From contig JAHQIY010000001.1 in assembly GCA_019054805.1 (NCBI GenBank), positions 4,602,501-4,666,500 of the forward strand: a stretch of 64,000 bases of DNA, read 5' to 3'. The stretch comes from Brachionus manjavacas. Taxonomy: Eukaryota; Rotifera; Eurotatoria; Ploima; Brachionidae. The notes under the pieces were generated by a model that made no database searches, was not told the origin of the DNA, and worked only from the letters and a program-made list of their open reading frames with translations. The number at the start of each line of letters is the position of its first letter. Positions within the stretch are counted from its first letter, which is position 1. Of the stretch, positions 22,419-35,478 are shown in pieces. Both the position numbers and the translations under genes were made by a program.

Positions 22419-25400
22419 TTTTACTTTTAATAAAGTTAAACTCTTTATTTTATTTCAAATCCTTTATTTGTTTAACTCTAAAAAAATAAAATTTTAAAAA
22501 TAAGTAAACACTTGAGACTAGCGAATTGATAGGCTTATGTAATTAAGCGTATTTTTAATCAACAAATACTTAGTTACAATATTAAATATTCAAAAATATT
22601 TTTGTTTGTATTTGAAAGCGCCTGATTTGGCCAAAATCATGCAATTCCATACTCGACGACGAATATTTCTTAAGGGTAGCTCTAATTTTAATTGCATTTG
22701 TCAATACCTTTAGCATTTAATTATCGCTTTTCACAAATGATATTAAATCAAAAATCTCAAAGTCATAGATGACAATTTTGCCACTAACATAAACTTCAAA
22801 ATATAATACTGTCGAGGGTAAATAAAGGAATTAATAAGCAAAAAAACATTCGCATTTTTTTTGACTCACATTTTTTTAAACCAAAAATTAAACTTGAATT
22901 GATTATCTTTTGAGCTGTGATCTCTTTAGAATTATTACGTGATTAATTGTATTTTTGTAAATTTCATTTCTTTTGAGAATAGAAATCTAAAATTAGTGCC
23001 CAAATTTTAAAGAGAAAAAGAGCTGAATTTCTTATTTAGTTCAACAATTTTTCTAATAATCTTAAATACAATAAAGTGGAAAATTTTTTTAAGACTTTTA
23101 AGAAAAATATTTACAAAACCGACAAAAATAATATTAAATTTGAATAATTAGCTAATTTAGTGGCATGGCTATTATATAAAATTACAATTTATAAATAGAT
23201 TTAAAAAAAAAAATTAAATTTAAAAAAGCCGAAATATAAAATTAAGGACAAGACTAATTTTGAGAATTTAGTTTATAGCAGTCTAAGCCACTCTGAACTA
23301 TAAAATTGAATTAAAAAAAACTAATGTAATTTTAATTAAATTTAGGGTCTTAACCCATAAACTCTAGATTCTATTTCGCGAATTGAGTAATTTTCAAGTA
23401 TTTCTCATAATTTGTTTGTTAATAGAAGATTGAATTTTATTCTTAAAATTCTTAAAAATTTCAAAATAAAACTAAGATTGAATAGTTATTCTAAAGATTT
23501 TTAATTTTTTAGCTTACAAAGCTAGATGAAAACATTTAAATTAGCAAAAGTATATTTTATAAACAAAAAAAAATAATTCTTAATTGAGTTAAGAACATGA
23601 TTTAAATAATTGTCTGAATTCAATTAAAATTAGATTTTTAAAGAAGAATTTTCAATTATTGGACAATTTTTAAATAATTGATTTGAAAAAAAGAGTTCAT
23701 AAGTAAATAAGTCGAATTTATTTTTCAAAGTAATTTTAATTTAATTTTGAAAATTGAAAAAAATCAAAAAAATTGAATAATTAATTGGCATGGCCATTTC
23801 AAAATACCAAGATTTGTAAACATTTTCTTAAAATATAACTTAACTCGTATTTAACTTGAAATAAGACTAGTTGAGCTAAAAGATTTTGAGGAATGATAAA
23901 AAATCATTTTTTCTTCTAAAAGTAGCAAAATTATTTTTGTATGAATGCTAACAAATTACTTTCAAAACTTTTGCAAAAAACACTTGGCTTAAATATTCAG
24001 AAATTAAATTATTTTTCAAATTTGCAGGGCGTTTGCAAGAAATTCCAAAAGGTACATGAAAATCTTTTCATGTTTTTTCGAGTTTTTTTTTCACTAAAAC
24101 AAATTCATAGTTTGCGGTATTCTTTTTGTTTTACTTACGGAACTAATTTTTTATCATCTAAAAAAAAATTTTTATTTTTTTCCTAGGATAAAAATTTCAC
24201 AAAACAAACTAAAATAAATTGATAAAATTATTAAAACCATGAAAAAATTCTAGAGTTATTTCATATCAGAACATCAAATTAAAAAAAAAAATTTATTTTT
24301 ATTTCTAATTTAAACCTAAAATTTCGTAAAATCTTAAACACTGAACACTTTTTTATTAATTTTGAATAGATCAAATTTTTAATGCTCTAATATTTGATAC
24401 TAGACTTAACAAAAATCAATTTTTTTTCAAAATATTTTATTATCCTTTTTCTTAATATTTACTAGAAATATTTGAATTTGTATTTGACGAACTTGATAAA
24501 ATAATTATGTTCCTTCAATACTTAATAATTTAGGTCCTATGTACATCTCATGACGAAGTTAGGTACGAGACTTTCTTTTGATTTAGAGGCTCTCATCGCA
24601 ATTAAATAGCTCCCTCTCAATCATCCTTGGAATAATTAAATCATCCACTTTGCTATTTTATGTTTCCTCGAAAATAAATTATATAAAAATAATTTTGAAA
24701 AAAAATCAATCTTAACCAAAAGTGGTTTTAAAATTTGGGGTCTTCGTCAAATCTTGGTCACCTAAAAGAAAAATACTTTTTTATTTAAAACTAGTTCTGA
24801 AAAATGTAAGTTGTCGCACAAAAGCAACGTATTGCCAGAATTTAGTTTTAAAAAACTCTGCAAGATTTCATGCCATTAAAATATACAATCCAAATTCGAA
24901 TAGCACTTTTTTTGTATCAGCTGATAAACATTTTCCGAACTAGTTTTTTCAGACTTACAGAACAAAAGTTAAAGAGTTTTTTGTACCTTTTGCCCGAAGC
25001 ATTGTGAAAATAAAAAGAGAAATAAATTTAATTTTGGCTCCACTGGGTCTCCAAAAAATTTTAAAAAAATTTTTTTTTCACTAAAACAAAAGCTTAAAAT
25101 TTATTTAAAAAAAAAAATTTAGATTTTTAGTTTCAGAATAAAAAATGAATATAACTGAGCTTTATTAGCTTAATTTATTGGCATGGTATGAATAGTTTTA
25201 ATTACCTAAAATAAATGATTTGAGTCCGTTAAAGCAATCGACATAGTTTGCGGTATTCTGAGCATTGAGAGATTTAATCGATTGATAAAGTCGAACAGAT
25301 AAGTTTTGATTAAGTGTTGTTTATGTTGAAATAGTTTTACGCATCGACTAGAGTTTATACCTGATTAGACGAAAGATATTTTTCGAGTTGAATCGAAACC

Positions 25401-27002
25401 GAAAGGATAAAAATGTGATTTTTTCCAAGAGAAAGTATTTTTGCTCGGATTCATGCACAAATAGTAATTAATGAAAAACTAACAATCACTTTCAAAATAT
25501 TAAAGTCAATTGTTCCAATGGAGAGAGATCAAGAGAAAGCAAAATGCTCATTTGTATTTAATAAAATTAAAACAAAACCCTTAAATTTTATTTCTAGCGT
25601 TCACCTCCAAAGCTCAATTCGGATTAAATTAGAACAAATATTTTGAGTTGCAACCTAAAGAAATTAACTAATTTGGGTTAAGTTCGTCGCTTTAGAATTT
25701 ATATAATCCTGTGCATAGTTTGTTAATTTGGACGCGGTCACAAATGTGGCTCCTGCAGTTATGCTCTCAAATCCCCACACTTGTCAATTCAATCACTAGC
25801 CAAAAATGTCATAGGCATTAATTAACAACAAGGTTGGAGAAAAAATATTACTTCATAACAACCTTTTTCCAAAGCGGATTAATTAGATTACATAAATTCC
25901 AAAATACTCTAGTGACATGGCATATCCAAAAGATAGATTAGTCGGATTAGCATGGAATTTCGACCTATTCACATAGGATTCCGAATTTAAGACAAACAAA
26001 GCGACTTCTTTCAAATAGAAAAGCATGCCGCCAGCAATTACTGCAATTGTTTCCCATTTTTTTAGCTTTTAACTTAAAATAAATTGCCAGCAAAAATGGT
26101 CACTTACTTTTAGAGAAATTAAACAAATTTTTTTTGTTTTATTTTAAATAAAATTGTTAAAAAGCAAAAATTTAATTAAAAAAATTCGGCCGATAAAATC
26201 GCCCATTGATCGGACCTAGGTCCTAGTAGATTTAAGATTGACTATCTTCAATCACAATCACTCTATTGCTATTGCTCGGAGTAAAACTTCAACTTTTATT
26301 TGAATTTTATTTTCAAATTATTCTTAAATATTTACTCTAATTTAAGTTTTTATTTTTGTTCTAAATAAGAGCATAGTCCGTGAGAGATCAACAAGAAAAA
26401 AACCTTCACTTGAAAAATTTGAGTAGATCAACTGATTTAACAGATCTTAAAATGAGACTTATGAAAAGCTATCTAATTCAGGTTTTTAAAATTTAAAAAG
26501 GAATTTTTTCATCAAACATAAATACGGTTTAAGGAAGCACATAAAAAAGTTTCAAAAGAAGACGAAGTGAAGATTTTTTCAGCTTGGAAAAGCTTAGTCC
26601 AAGCCACTGTTAGAGTTTAGTCAAATGACATTATTTAAAATTACTGTCGTGACTTTAAGAATCTTAATTCAAAAGTGACAAGTTTGCTGAAAAGCATAAA
26701 TTAATGTTTAAGAAATTTACCATTTCCTGTTCTTATATAGCCAGCTTTAAAAGAAGTTAAATTGGTTGCATTCACCACAGTTCTTGGTAATGATAAATGA
26801 CTTTGTCCTCTTAGATTAAAACAATGGACTATTAACCTTGTCCAAGTCTTTGCTGATTTTGTAACACTCAAAAGGGTCGCAGGATTTCTACTACTTCTAT
26901 TAAAATTAAAATCGAATTTATTGTCCTTTTAATAAATCGAAATTTCCTTTTTTGTTAATATGAAAGTTTAAAACTGGAGTGAAAAAGCAAAAAGTCTAAA
27001 CT
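22419..27002. other. intergenic desert
   Basis: AT-rich. The open frames at 23941-24186 and 24722-24943 are Lys/Phe-rich and have no recognisable domain. A 12-base palindrome GGACCTAGGTCC at about 26213 is the only conspicuous motif. The first few hundred bases after 22419 presumably hold the promoter of the Kirrel-like gene. Confidence 0.5.
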
Positions 27003-27400
27003 CATTATGAACTGGCCGAGTATGCCAAAACAATTTTTTTAAATAATTTTTTTTTTCCTCATTTATGACTTTTGTTAAAAAATTAATTCATAGAAAACAA
27101 AATTTCTATAAAAAGAAAAAACATTGTGTATTTTTTTTCTTTTTAAATAAATGAATCTATTTTTTAACAGAAAAAAATTCTTTCTTTTTTTTGATCATTT
27201 ATTAATCACTCAAGTTAAATTAAAATTTTCTGATCTTAAGATCAACTACTGGCCACCCAATAGACCCAACAATGGCAGCACCCTGCGAGTAGAATGCAAA
27301 ATACGAAGTTCCAAACTTTTCCTCTTATCTAAAATATTTTTTTGTTTAAAAAAGATTACAGTGATTAAAATAAAAATTGGAATACTTGTCAAATAGTTTA
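27003..27400 (+). repeat. low-copy interspersed repeat, copy 1
   Basis: Shares three ordered blocks with 30078-30600: GAACTGGCCGAGTATGCC against GAACTGTCCGACTATGCC; AAAATTTTCTGATCTTAAGA followed by GCCACCCAATAGACCC; and AAAAAAGATTACAGTG. The spacing differs because of insertions in the second copy. Family unknown; the open frame across 27151-27396 is probably incidental. Confidence 0.6.
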
Positions 27401-28600
27401 TTTTGTTTTAGAATTAATGTACCTTGAAAGAAAATAACTAGTGGCCTATTTAACCCATTGTGTATTCGGTATCAGATAATGGCTTTGAGATTAGGCCAAG
27501 TTTTCGAGGTAGATAAAAAGATAAAGTGAATATAAAAGTTGTCACTCGGAGAAAAAATTTAAAGCTAATAAAAACACTCTAAATCTAGGCCTTGAAGAAG
27601 TAAAAATTTTTTTTTATTGATTTCTAACTAAAGTTGACAGATGTAATTGAAATTCACTCTAGCTATTAATCGCTTAATGACTAGTTGTTTTGTTCAAACG
27701 GAACATAATTAAAGTGGAATGGTTTCTATAGATCCACTTCATTTTATGGTCATTATTTAGAACGATTCAGAAAACAACGTTTTGACCTGATTAAGACCAA
27801 ATATCATTCAAATATCAATATTGAATAAATCGTACAAAAATCAGACCAAAAATGCCACTAGTACTTTAGACTAATTGCTATTATGCAACTAGCAGTAATT
27901 AAATACTTGGTCAAATACACAATACTTTAAACCTAATAAATAGTAAAACTTTATTTTTTTTTCTTGAAAACTTATGATTTATATTCTTTAATTGACTTAT
28001 GATTGTTATATTATTTAAATTGCTTAATTTTAAAACAAATAAATTTCACTATCGTATCGATTTTAGACTCTAATATCCCGTAATCCGTAATAGCTATCCA
28101 TCAAACGCTAAGCCAGGCCGCTATTTAAACTTAAAATAAAAGAATTTTTTTTCTTTTTTTTAATCACTGAATTAAATTGTTGCTATAAGAAGACTGTTTC
28201 CGCATAGTTAAAACGTTAGTTACCAAATTAGAATGTTCTTTTTGAAAAAAGGCATTTTTAATAAACAATTAGAACAAAAAAACTAATTACTTCAAATTTA
28301 GTAAGGGCTTAAGGCAATATTTCAGTGTTTTTCGCTGCATACCAAGCTCGTTTTATTCATTGATGCATTCTTGGTTCAAATTTGTGATCATAGTCAGATT
28401 TATAGCATGTTACTTAGGAAAGATAAGCTTAGAGTGAAACAAGAATGAAAGATTAAGAAAATTTTTTTTTGATTTAGTATGATTTAAATCCATCAATCAG
28501 TCAGGAAAATTTTCACTAATTTACTTTCATCACAAAACATATTTACTTCCATAATTTAAATTGAATAACAAAAACGGTAGTTGAACAACAAGAAAAAATT
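27401..28600. other. intergenic, nothing recognised
   Basis: AT-rich spacer between a repeat copy and the tRNA-Ile gene. A small GC-richer patch at 28070-28125 has no open frame or RNA fold I can identify. Confidence 0.4.
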
Positions 28601-28601
28601 T

Positions 28602-28688
28602 GCCCCAGGAGAGGCTCGAACTCTCGACCTTCGCATCGCTAAACTGTATTTATAAGTACGACGCTCTAACCGACTGAGCTACTCGGGC
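28602..28688 (-). tRNA. tRNA-Ile(UAU) with intron
   Basis: On the minus strand the gene starts GCCCGAG and has D-arm GCTC/GAGC, anticodon stem TCGTA/TGCGA with loop CTTATAA (anticodon TAT), and T-arm GAGAG-TTCGAGC-CTCTC. A 13-base intron (ATACAGTTTAGCG) lies just 3' of the anticodon at the canonical position, as is usual for animal tRNA-Ile(UAU). The acceptor stem has one mismatch (position 5 against 68, G-G), which could mean early decay. A T-run downstream can serve as the Pol III terminator. Confidence 0.85.
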
Positions 28689-29201
28689 TTCAATTTAAAT
28701 TGTTTTGAATAGAAGCGTTAAAATTCAAAATTTTTTAGAATCAAGGGTCAAAAATGATAATTTATTTCCTTCAAAAATTAAGAATAATTATCAGTGTATA
28801 ATATATTAATTTGTTGATACAAAATGTTCAGCTTGATAAAGTAATAAGGTCCAACTTAAGAAACAAAAAATAATTTTTAATAGATCTTTTTTGTCATCAA
28901 AAAATATTTCATAACAAAGTTTCAATCTTGGAAAAACTTTGCAAAAAATAACCACCCAAAATGTTCCAAGATTTCAAGATTTCAATATTTATAATTGGAA
29001 AGCTTAACTACCCAACGGTGTAGAAAATATCAATTCAAATTTTTTCAAAACTTAATTTTTTAAAATTTAAAATACCCAAAAAAATTGGATTCAATTTCAT
29101 TGAAACGATTTTGAATTTTTTTTTCAATTTTAATTTTTACAAACCTATTTTATCAAAATTGAAAGAATGGATTAAATTAGTCTCCATTCCAAGATGATCA
29201 A

Positions 29202-29279
29202 ATTAAAGTAGCTTAAAACTTGCTGAGATCACTTGACGTGTTTCCTCAAAAAAATAAATTTAACGTTTTTTTCTCTTCC
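29202..29279 (+). repeat. short duplicated segment, copy 1
   Basis: About 78 bases sharing TTAAAGTAGCTTAAAACTTG, then GATCACTTGAC and GTGTTTCCTCAAAAA, with 31962-32058. Copy 2 has about 17 additional bases in the middle. Same orientation. Confidence 0.7.
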
Positions 29280-30077
29280 ACTAAAAGAAAATCTGTATTT
29301 TAAAAATTCTAATTTTAATTCGGTAAATAAAATAATTAATGAAAGCTTTACTCTCAGATGGGAAAAAAAATTTAAAATATCAATTCATCATCCAAATCGT
29401 TCTAAAATTTATAAAAAAAGTTTTAATTGAAAAGAAAATATTTCGGAAAAAACTAAATTTGAAATGGGGATAATAAATATTTTAAAATAGAACTAAAGAA
29501 ATTCATTTTACTTGATTGATGAATCAAAAAGTTAAGATCACGAAAAAATCAAATTTAATAAAATGTCTTTGAAAAAATTAGAATTTAAAAAGCTTATAAA
29601 AATCTATGAAAATCTCGTAGATCTATCTTTCAAAAGATATTATAACAATTAGAATTTACTATAAGTTTTAACTTAGATCTTTTTCTCTTTAAATTTATTT
29701 TTATAAATTTTTCTATTAATAAAGAGAATATTTTTTATACTTTCTCTATTTGATTTTAAAATTATTTATTTATTTCCAAACAAAAAAAGGACTTAAAAGA
29801 TATCTAGAAAGTAGTTCGTCATAGTTCTAGAGGAACTTCCTAAAATAGAAGATACTGCAAAAAACTAAATTTTATGCCAAGTTGTAGTTCAAAATCAAAA
29901 TTAAAAAAATCAAATAAATTCTAAACAAATATATTTTTTAGTTGCAAATACAACCAAAAATCTTCCTGTAGAACGAAAAACGTTTAAATAATGCTTTATT
30001 AATTTTTACTACTCCACTTCTACTTAATTAACTTGAAGTAATTGTAGTAAAGTAGTAAGTTAAAAAGCCAAAGGTTA

Positions 30078-30600
30078 ATGCCACTCTGAACTGTCCGACT
30101 ATGCCTATCATATTTTATTTTTACTTAAAACAAAATCATTAATTATTATTATTATTATTTATTTCAATTGTCACTAATATGGTGATGTAAAAAAAAGAAA
30201 AGAAAAAAAATGTTAAATGATTAAAAAAATATTAACTTATTTAAAAAAAATATTTATTATTCATAACTCAAGAGGTGTTTTCTGGAATAAACAATAGTAA
30301 AAATTTTCTGACCTTAAGATCGACTTTTCGCCACCCAATAGACCCAAAAAAGATTGCAGCTTCATGATTCTTAAAATTAAACTTTTTTGTCTAACACTAG
30401 AAGCATCAAGCATTTTTCTTTTTTTTTTAAAGAAAAATATTGTACTGCATAATTCAAAACAGATTTATTTATTTATTTGAATAATCTATTTAAAAGGTAT
30501 GAAGATTTAAATTTGTTAAAAACAAGTCAAATGACTCTTTTGGTACTTCTGGTCTTAAAAAAGATTACAGTGTGTAAATTAAAATGTATAAATTATTTTA
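30078..30600 (+). repeat. low-copy interspersed repeat, copy 2
   Basis: Counterpart of 27003-27400 (see that entry). It is interrupted at about 30138-30297 by a TTA microsatellite and a hairpin tail, suggesting a retroelement inserted into it. Confidence 0.55.
30261..30297 (+). mobile_element. retroelement 3' tail (decayed hairpin)
   Basis: CATAACTCAAGAGGTG followed by TTTTCTGGAATAAACA. It matches the tail at 44613 (CATCACCCAAGAGGTG, TTTTTTGAAATAAACA), but the left arm of the stem has decayed. Confidence 0.45.
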
Positions 30601-31262
30601 TTTCTGTATTTTAGCATATTGAGTTGTTAATACGTGGAATCGCTTACCTCAAGTATAAATTAGATAAATTTTATCCAGATGACTGAGTAAAAATTCTGCA
30701 AAAAATCAAAGTTATTGTCATGACTTTTAGGAGCTTTTGCCCAAAGGGTCGATGTATTCTCTAAATTTGATCTTAGACTTCTATTTTTCATTTTTTTACC
30801 AATTTTAAAACCACTTCTAAAACACCATAAACTTGCATTTTATTAGCTCAATTCCATGACCTTTGATTATTTAATTTTAAATTTAAAAAAATGATCAATT
30901 TAAACTATACTAATTTTTTTTTAAATCTAAAAAAATTTGCTTTAGATTAAAAAAAAGTCCATATTTTGATGTAATATTCTTAGAACACATGTCATGATCA
31001 AGTCAACTCGATTTTTACTCTAATTTTAAGATAGACAAATAGCCATTCTTTAAATAGGGCTATTTTACACTATGTCAAAAGCAAAGAAACACTAGACAAG
31101 TTTATTAATCGAAATCTTACAAATAGATAATAACTTATTAAATATTCATTACATTTTTTTTCGTTGGCTATTTGATTAAGATTTAGAAAAGTATCCATTT
31201 CGTCTTGGTATAGGGTTTCATTAAATGTTTGACATAAAAATTAGTCATTTGATAAAAAAAGC

Positions 31263-31327
31263 ATCGACTATGGGAAGGAATGTGAACCTCCGCGTGCATA
31301 CAATGGCAACAACTCCGCCACCTCATC
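31263..31327 (-). pseudogene. tRNA-Ser-like fragment lacking the anticodon arm
   Basis: The minus strand reads GATGAGGTGGCGGAGTTGTT, closely matching the 5' half of animal tRNA-Ser. ATTGTATGCACGCGGAGGTT and CACATTCC then resemble its variable arm and T-arm. The anticodon arm is missing. It is either a deleted tRNA pseudogene or the head of a tRNA-derived SINE. Confidence 0.4.
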
Positions 31328-31961
31328 TTCCTACTCAATTAAACCCAAGTGAATGCATGTTTTTTTTAGTTTTTTTTTTTAAACAACTATTTTTAAACTG
31401 ATATTTTTTAAATGATGATCCGAAACAGAATCACCTAATTGATTGTTATTTTTCAAAGACCAGACTCTAGTTGAATAAATAAACGAACAGAAGCGGTATG
31501 TTGATTTTAGAAACTGACCGATTTTGAGCATTTCAAAAATTGCAATTTTACATTTATTAATCAATTATATGTATTATATAAAATAAAAATAATAATAAAA
31601 ATTAACCAAAATCTACTATTTCTTTAATTTGAAATCGACTCGCTGGCTTTGTTTATAATCAATCAAATTTTCTTATCTTAAAAATTTACTTAATGGATAT
31701 ACAAAATTTTAATTCTTATTGCTCTAGTTTTTAATTGATGACTAGCATTTATTTTTTTATTAACTGATAATTAATACTAACCATACCGTGATTTAAGACC
31801 GGTCTGGCATGTGCATTTTGCCACTCATTACTCTCTATGCATAGAATTTAGCTTGTACGCTTTCAATCAACAGTGCACCAACAAAAACTAGCGCTCTATT
31901 TTGATAATCTTTAAAATCAGCGTCTGAAACAAAACAAGATAAATAATTCTAAATTAAAAAG

Positions 31962-32058
31962 TTAAAGTAGCTTAAAACTTGATTAGATCACTTGACTTCA
32001 TTGATATGATTACCGTGTTTCCTCAAAAAGAATAAATTTATCGTTTTTTTTCTCTTCT
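31962..32058 (+). repeat. short duplicated segment, copy 2
   Basis: Counterpart of 29202-29279, with a roughly 17-base insertion (around TTCATTGATATGATTAC) in the middle of the shared block. Confidence 0.7.
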
Positions 32059-32427
32059 AAAATTATTCATAAATTTTCTTTTTAAAAACAAAAAAGAATT
32101 CAGTTTTTTAACTCAAATGTTACCAACCACCTTCTATTTGAGGAGATATGACATTTTTTGTATTGGGCTCCCAGAAGACAAATAAAAGTGTCTATAGCAT
32201 TATTTAAAAATTTCCGAGCGAGTTATATTTTTAATAAAAGCATTATTTTTTCTCTTTTTGAATACTTGTTTTAGAGGTAATAAATTTTTTTGACATTTTA
32301 TTTTATTAACTAAAAAACTGATTATACTTTAAAAAAAAACTTCAAGTAAAATAAAAAACTTTGACTTTTATACAAGTCTGGATAATGCGGTTTTGATGTG
32401 TCAGTTAGTACCTGATAAAAATAATAG

Positions 32428-32476
32428 TCTATTTATTTATTTATTGAATTGAATTAACCTCCTTTAAGGAGAAGTA
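32428..32476 (-). mobile_element. retroelement 3' tail on minus strand
   Basis: Read on the minus strand: a T-run, then the hairpin CTCC-TTTAA-GGAG, then TTCAATAAATAAATAAATAG. Same layout as at 16275 but inverted. A poly(A/T) run of about 20 bases lies directly beside it. Confidence 0.5.
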
Positions 32477-33519
32477 AAAAAAAAAAAAAAAAAATATATA
32501 AAAAGATTTTTTGTGTTTTTGTGTTTTTTTAAAAATGAAAAATTATTACCTAAAAATAAAATTACAAAAAATAAAAAAGGAACATTAGTTCGAAAATAGA
32601 AAAAGGCATGAAAGTTAGAAAGCAAGATAATTTGGACCAAAATTCATGAATTTCTTTTATTTTGAATTAGCTCGTTTAGGAGAGTTCTGAAATGTTTTAA
32701 TTTTAAATTGCATAGACATAACCAAATTGAATCAGATATACCATCATTAGAAATCAGATTAATCTTAAGATTTTCTTTAAGTTGGTTTGTATTTACTGTA
32801 ATTTTTGAGGTTTCAATTTTAAAGTACTTGGAAATAAGAACCAAGTCAGAGGAAAGTCTATAGCTTTTACCAAAGCAAAATTTTCATAAAACAACTTCTC
32901 TCAAACAGCGCTAATTAAGTAACTTTCTGAAATGAAAATTTCTGCTTGATGATTATTTTGAAGAGTGATAGTACATTTAAGTTAAATAACTAACTAAAAA
33001 TCACAATCTTTTATCTTAACAAATTATTTAAATTTTTACAATTTTTTTAACAAAAAAGAGTTTAAGGTTTGACAAAATAACAGAGACCAAAAAAGAACAA
33101 ATTTTTATAATTGTGCCATGCACTCTGATTTATCTCAAATACATGTAATACATTTATTATGTTTTTATTTTTTAATTAAAGATTTAGAATTTTAAACATT
33201 TATTTTATTTAATTTGATAGCGGATTTAATTTTGTGGTTTTGTGAAATTCAAAATAACAGAACAAAATGATAGAAAATTTTATGACCTTTTTACTTCAAG
33301 TTCAAAATAAGATGTTGCTATATGCATAGTTGCATCAACTGTCAAAATCTGCTAAACTCTGCAAATTTATCAGGAATTAGATTTCAATGTATTCTAGTGC
33401 AATTTGCCGAATTTTGCACGTCATTTCCTAATGTTTGTGTCATCACAACAATTTCATTTTAAATGCAATTTCGATTCTGAAAACAGATTTTAAATCCTCA
33501 GATTTTTTTTAGTATATGT

Positions 33520-33915
33520 AACTTGAAATGATAATTCTATTGACTTGCTGAAACTTAAAAAAAGAGACTCTTTGAAATTTAAACTTTAAAAAAAAGGGCA
33601 TTAGGAATGTTTGAGCAGGAGATCGCTTCCCTTCATCAATTAGTATCATTCACACAAAAATTTTATATTTTGCAAAATTTGCTTGAAACTAGAGCTATTG
33701 AAGATTTTTGGTCAATTTTGAAAGAGAAAGTCTACCAGAATGACTGGGAAGCGAAAACACTTCATCAATTGAGGCTCAGGATATTAAAATGTCAGCGTGA
33801 AATTAGCCTAACATCAATACAGACCCTAATGGACGGTGTCAAAAGTCGAATAGACTATATTCGAAAAAATGATTTAATAGAAAAAAGTTTACAGATTAAA
33901 TTTGTAAAGATTTAA
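33520..33915 (+). pseudogene. decayed Tc1/mariner transposase, internal deletion
   Basis: Around 33530-33580 a short frame reads NSIDLLKLKKRDS, matching the same piece of the copy at 43046-43490 and resembling the start of a Tc1 helix-turn-helix. The frame 33607-33915 then gives the transposase C-terminus: AIEDFWSILKEKVYQNDW, then LHQLRLRILKCQREI and LMDGVKSRIDYIRKN. The residue where the last catalytic Asp is expected (DLNPIE in relatives) is lost. Catalytic centre deleted, so not functional. Terminal inverted repeats were not found. Confidence 0.75.
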
Positions 33916-35042
33916 ATTCTCTTTTTAAATCACTTGGCCCTAGTTTTCATTTTTTTAAAAATGAAGGAATTAAAACATTTTGAAAAAATTACAGAAACTT
34001 TGTTTCACCCGTTTTAAGTGTAATACATGAATATAATCATATATCAAACATTGGTCATTTATTGTTTCATTTAACACTTTTCTGTTTTTTTGTTGTTGAC
34101 TTTTTCAGATTTGTACTGTTTAGTGTAAAGGCTAAGCTTGGTTAAAAGAGAAGATGCAAAATTTGTTCGGGATTACAATACATAATGAGCCTACTTGGAC
34201 TCATTATTTTCTGTAAAGGCATAGTAGTAGCATTTACTAACAGAATTTATCTTTTGTACTGTGGGAAAAATTCTCCATTGTAAACTAAAAAAATTGATTT
34301 TTTTATATTTTATTATGATATAACACAAATCAGAGAGAAGGCTTAATTACTGTTCTGATGTTGCCTAAATTATCTGAAAATGAATAAATATATCTACTAA
34401 AAAAATCACCCCTAAGGTATTATAAATTTTTTTTTGTAAACTTTGCGGCCAACGAGAAAGCTGGTACTTTTTTTTTAAATACTTAGTAAGGTATGATATA
34501 GCGAAATCAATATGATATAAATTTAAAAATTATACTGGATGTCTAAGAATAAACAAATCTCTTGCAATTGCTGGTAAAATAACAAACTACGAAAAAACTA
34601 GAAGACAGCCCTGTTTAATAGCCTCTTTTGGAAAAAACTTGACCCCAAAATGTGCTTCATTCTGAATCCTTAAAAAATAAATTTACCAACATAAGATCAA
34701 ATAAAAAAATTTATAAATTTTTCCAGATAATCATTTTACTACTGCTTAATAAAATACTGTACAAATAATAATAAACACTGAACCAAACGATACAAAACAA
34801 AACATCAGCCTTGTTCCCAATATTTGCCAAAAAAATAAAAACAGCAAGTCAAAAATTCAAAAAAAATCCACAAAATATTTTTTTTTTAAAATAAATTATT
34901 AAATAATTTTGTTATTTTTAAAAAAAATTTTTTTTTGGTTGCATTAATTATTATTATTCAGCTAAAGTCCATATTGCGATATAGGATCAGCTTTTTACAC
35001 ATTTGACAATGTTAAAACAAGAAAGAAAAGAAAAATATTCTA
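33916..35042. other. intergenic, mostly unrecognised
   Basis: AT-rich. Near 34946-34990 the minus strand shows CGCAATATGGACTTTAGCTG followed by AATAATAATAATT, a probable LINE-type tail. No open frame worth calling. Confidence 0.4.
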
Positions 35043-35452
35043 ATGAGTGACAAAGCTCGAACCAAATAGACACTTGAACATATTAAGAAAAAGGCATCAC
35101 CTTCGAGCAATATGCTCCAAAAAAATTTAATAAAAAAGAAAGCACCTACACTTGTTGAAGCAGCCTCTAGGTCTCATATGAAACCATTAAAACAATCATT
35201 AGCAAATCATCGCTAGAACAACTTCATAAGTCCTCTCCTACATCTGCATTCTTCCTTGTCGGGCTGCCCAAGAATGTAAAACTAAATGACCAAATGACCG
35301 TGCCTCATTATCAAAAACAGACGAGTTTTTAAGAATCGCTTTATTCTGGGCTTCTCAAGGTAAAAAGAATTCAGACTGGAAGAAAAAAGAAGTCCAAGAG
35401 ATGAACCTCACACTGGATCAAGCTGAAGACAAAGAAAAATCACTAGAATAAA
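35043..35452 (+). pseudogene. degenerate coding sequence of unknown family
   Basis: Less AT-rich than its surroundings, with protein-like pieces in shifting frames: ATG at 35043 (MSDKARTK then a stop, continuing TLEHIKKKASPSSNM), then in another frame SKSSLEQLHKSSPTSAFFLV and GLPKNVKLNDQM, then GRKKEVQEMNLTLDQAEDKE. Similar lysine-rich pieces (KKRKETEAHANLQRAHEEI) follow at 35600-35720, beyond the tRNA-Val gene. It may be a LINE ORF1 remnant, but I do not recognise the family. Confidence 0.35.
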
Positions 35453-35478
35453 CAGTCTTAAAATTACTCGTAAAAAAA

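Larger units (their letters stand above)
28689..33519. other. repeat-rich desert, no protein gene seen
   Basis: Contains the listed repeats (29202, 30078, 30261, 31962, 32428) and a tRNA-Ser-like fragment at 31263. The open frames at 29233-29430, 31379-31564 and 32644-32844 are low-complexity with no domain that I recognise. Confidence 0.45.

Noticed and set aside
26213..26224. Palindrome GGACCTAGGTCC
   Set aside because: Perfect but single and short; nothing nearby suggests a binding site or insertion junction.
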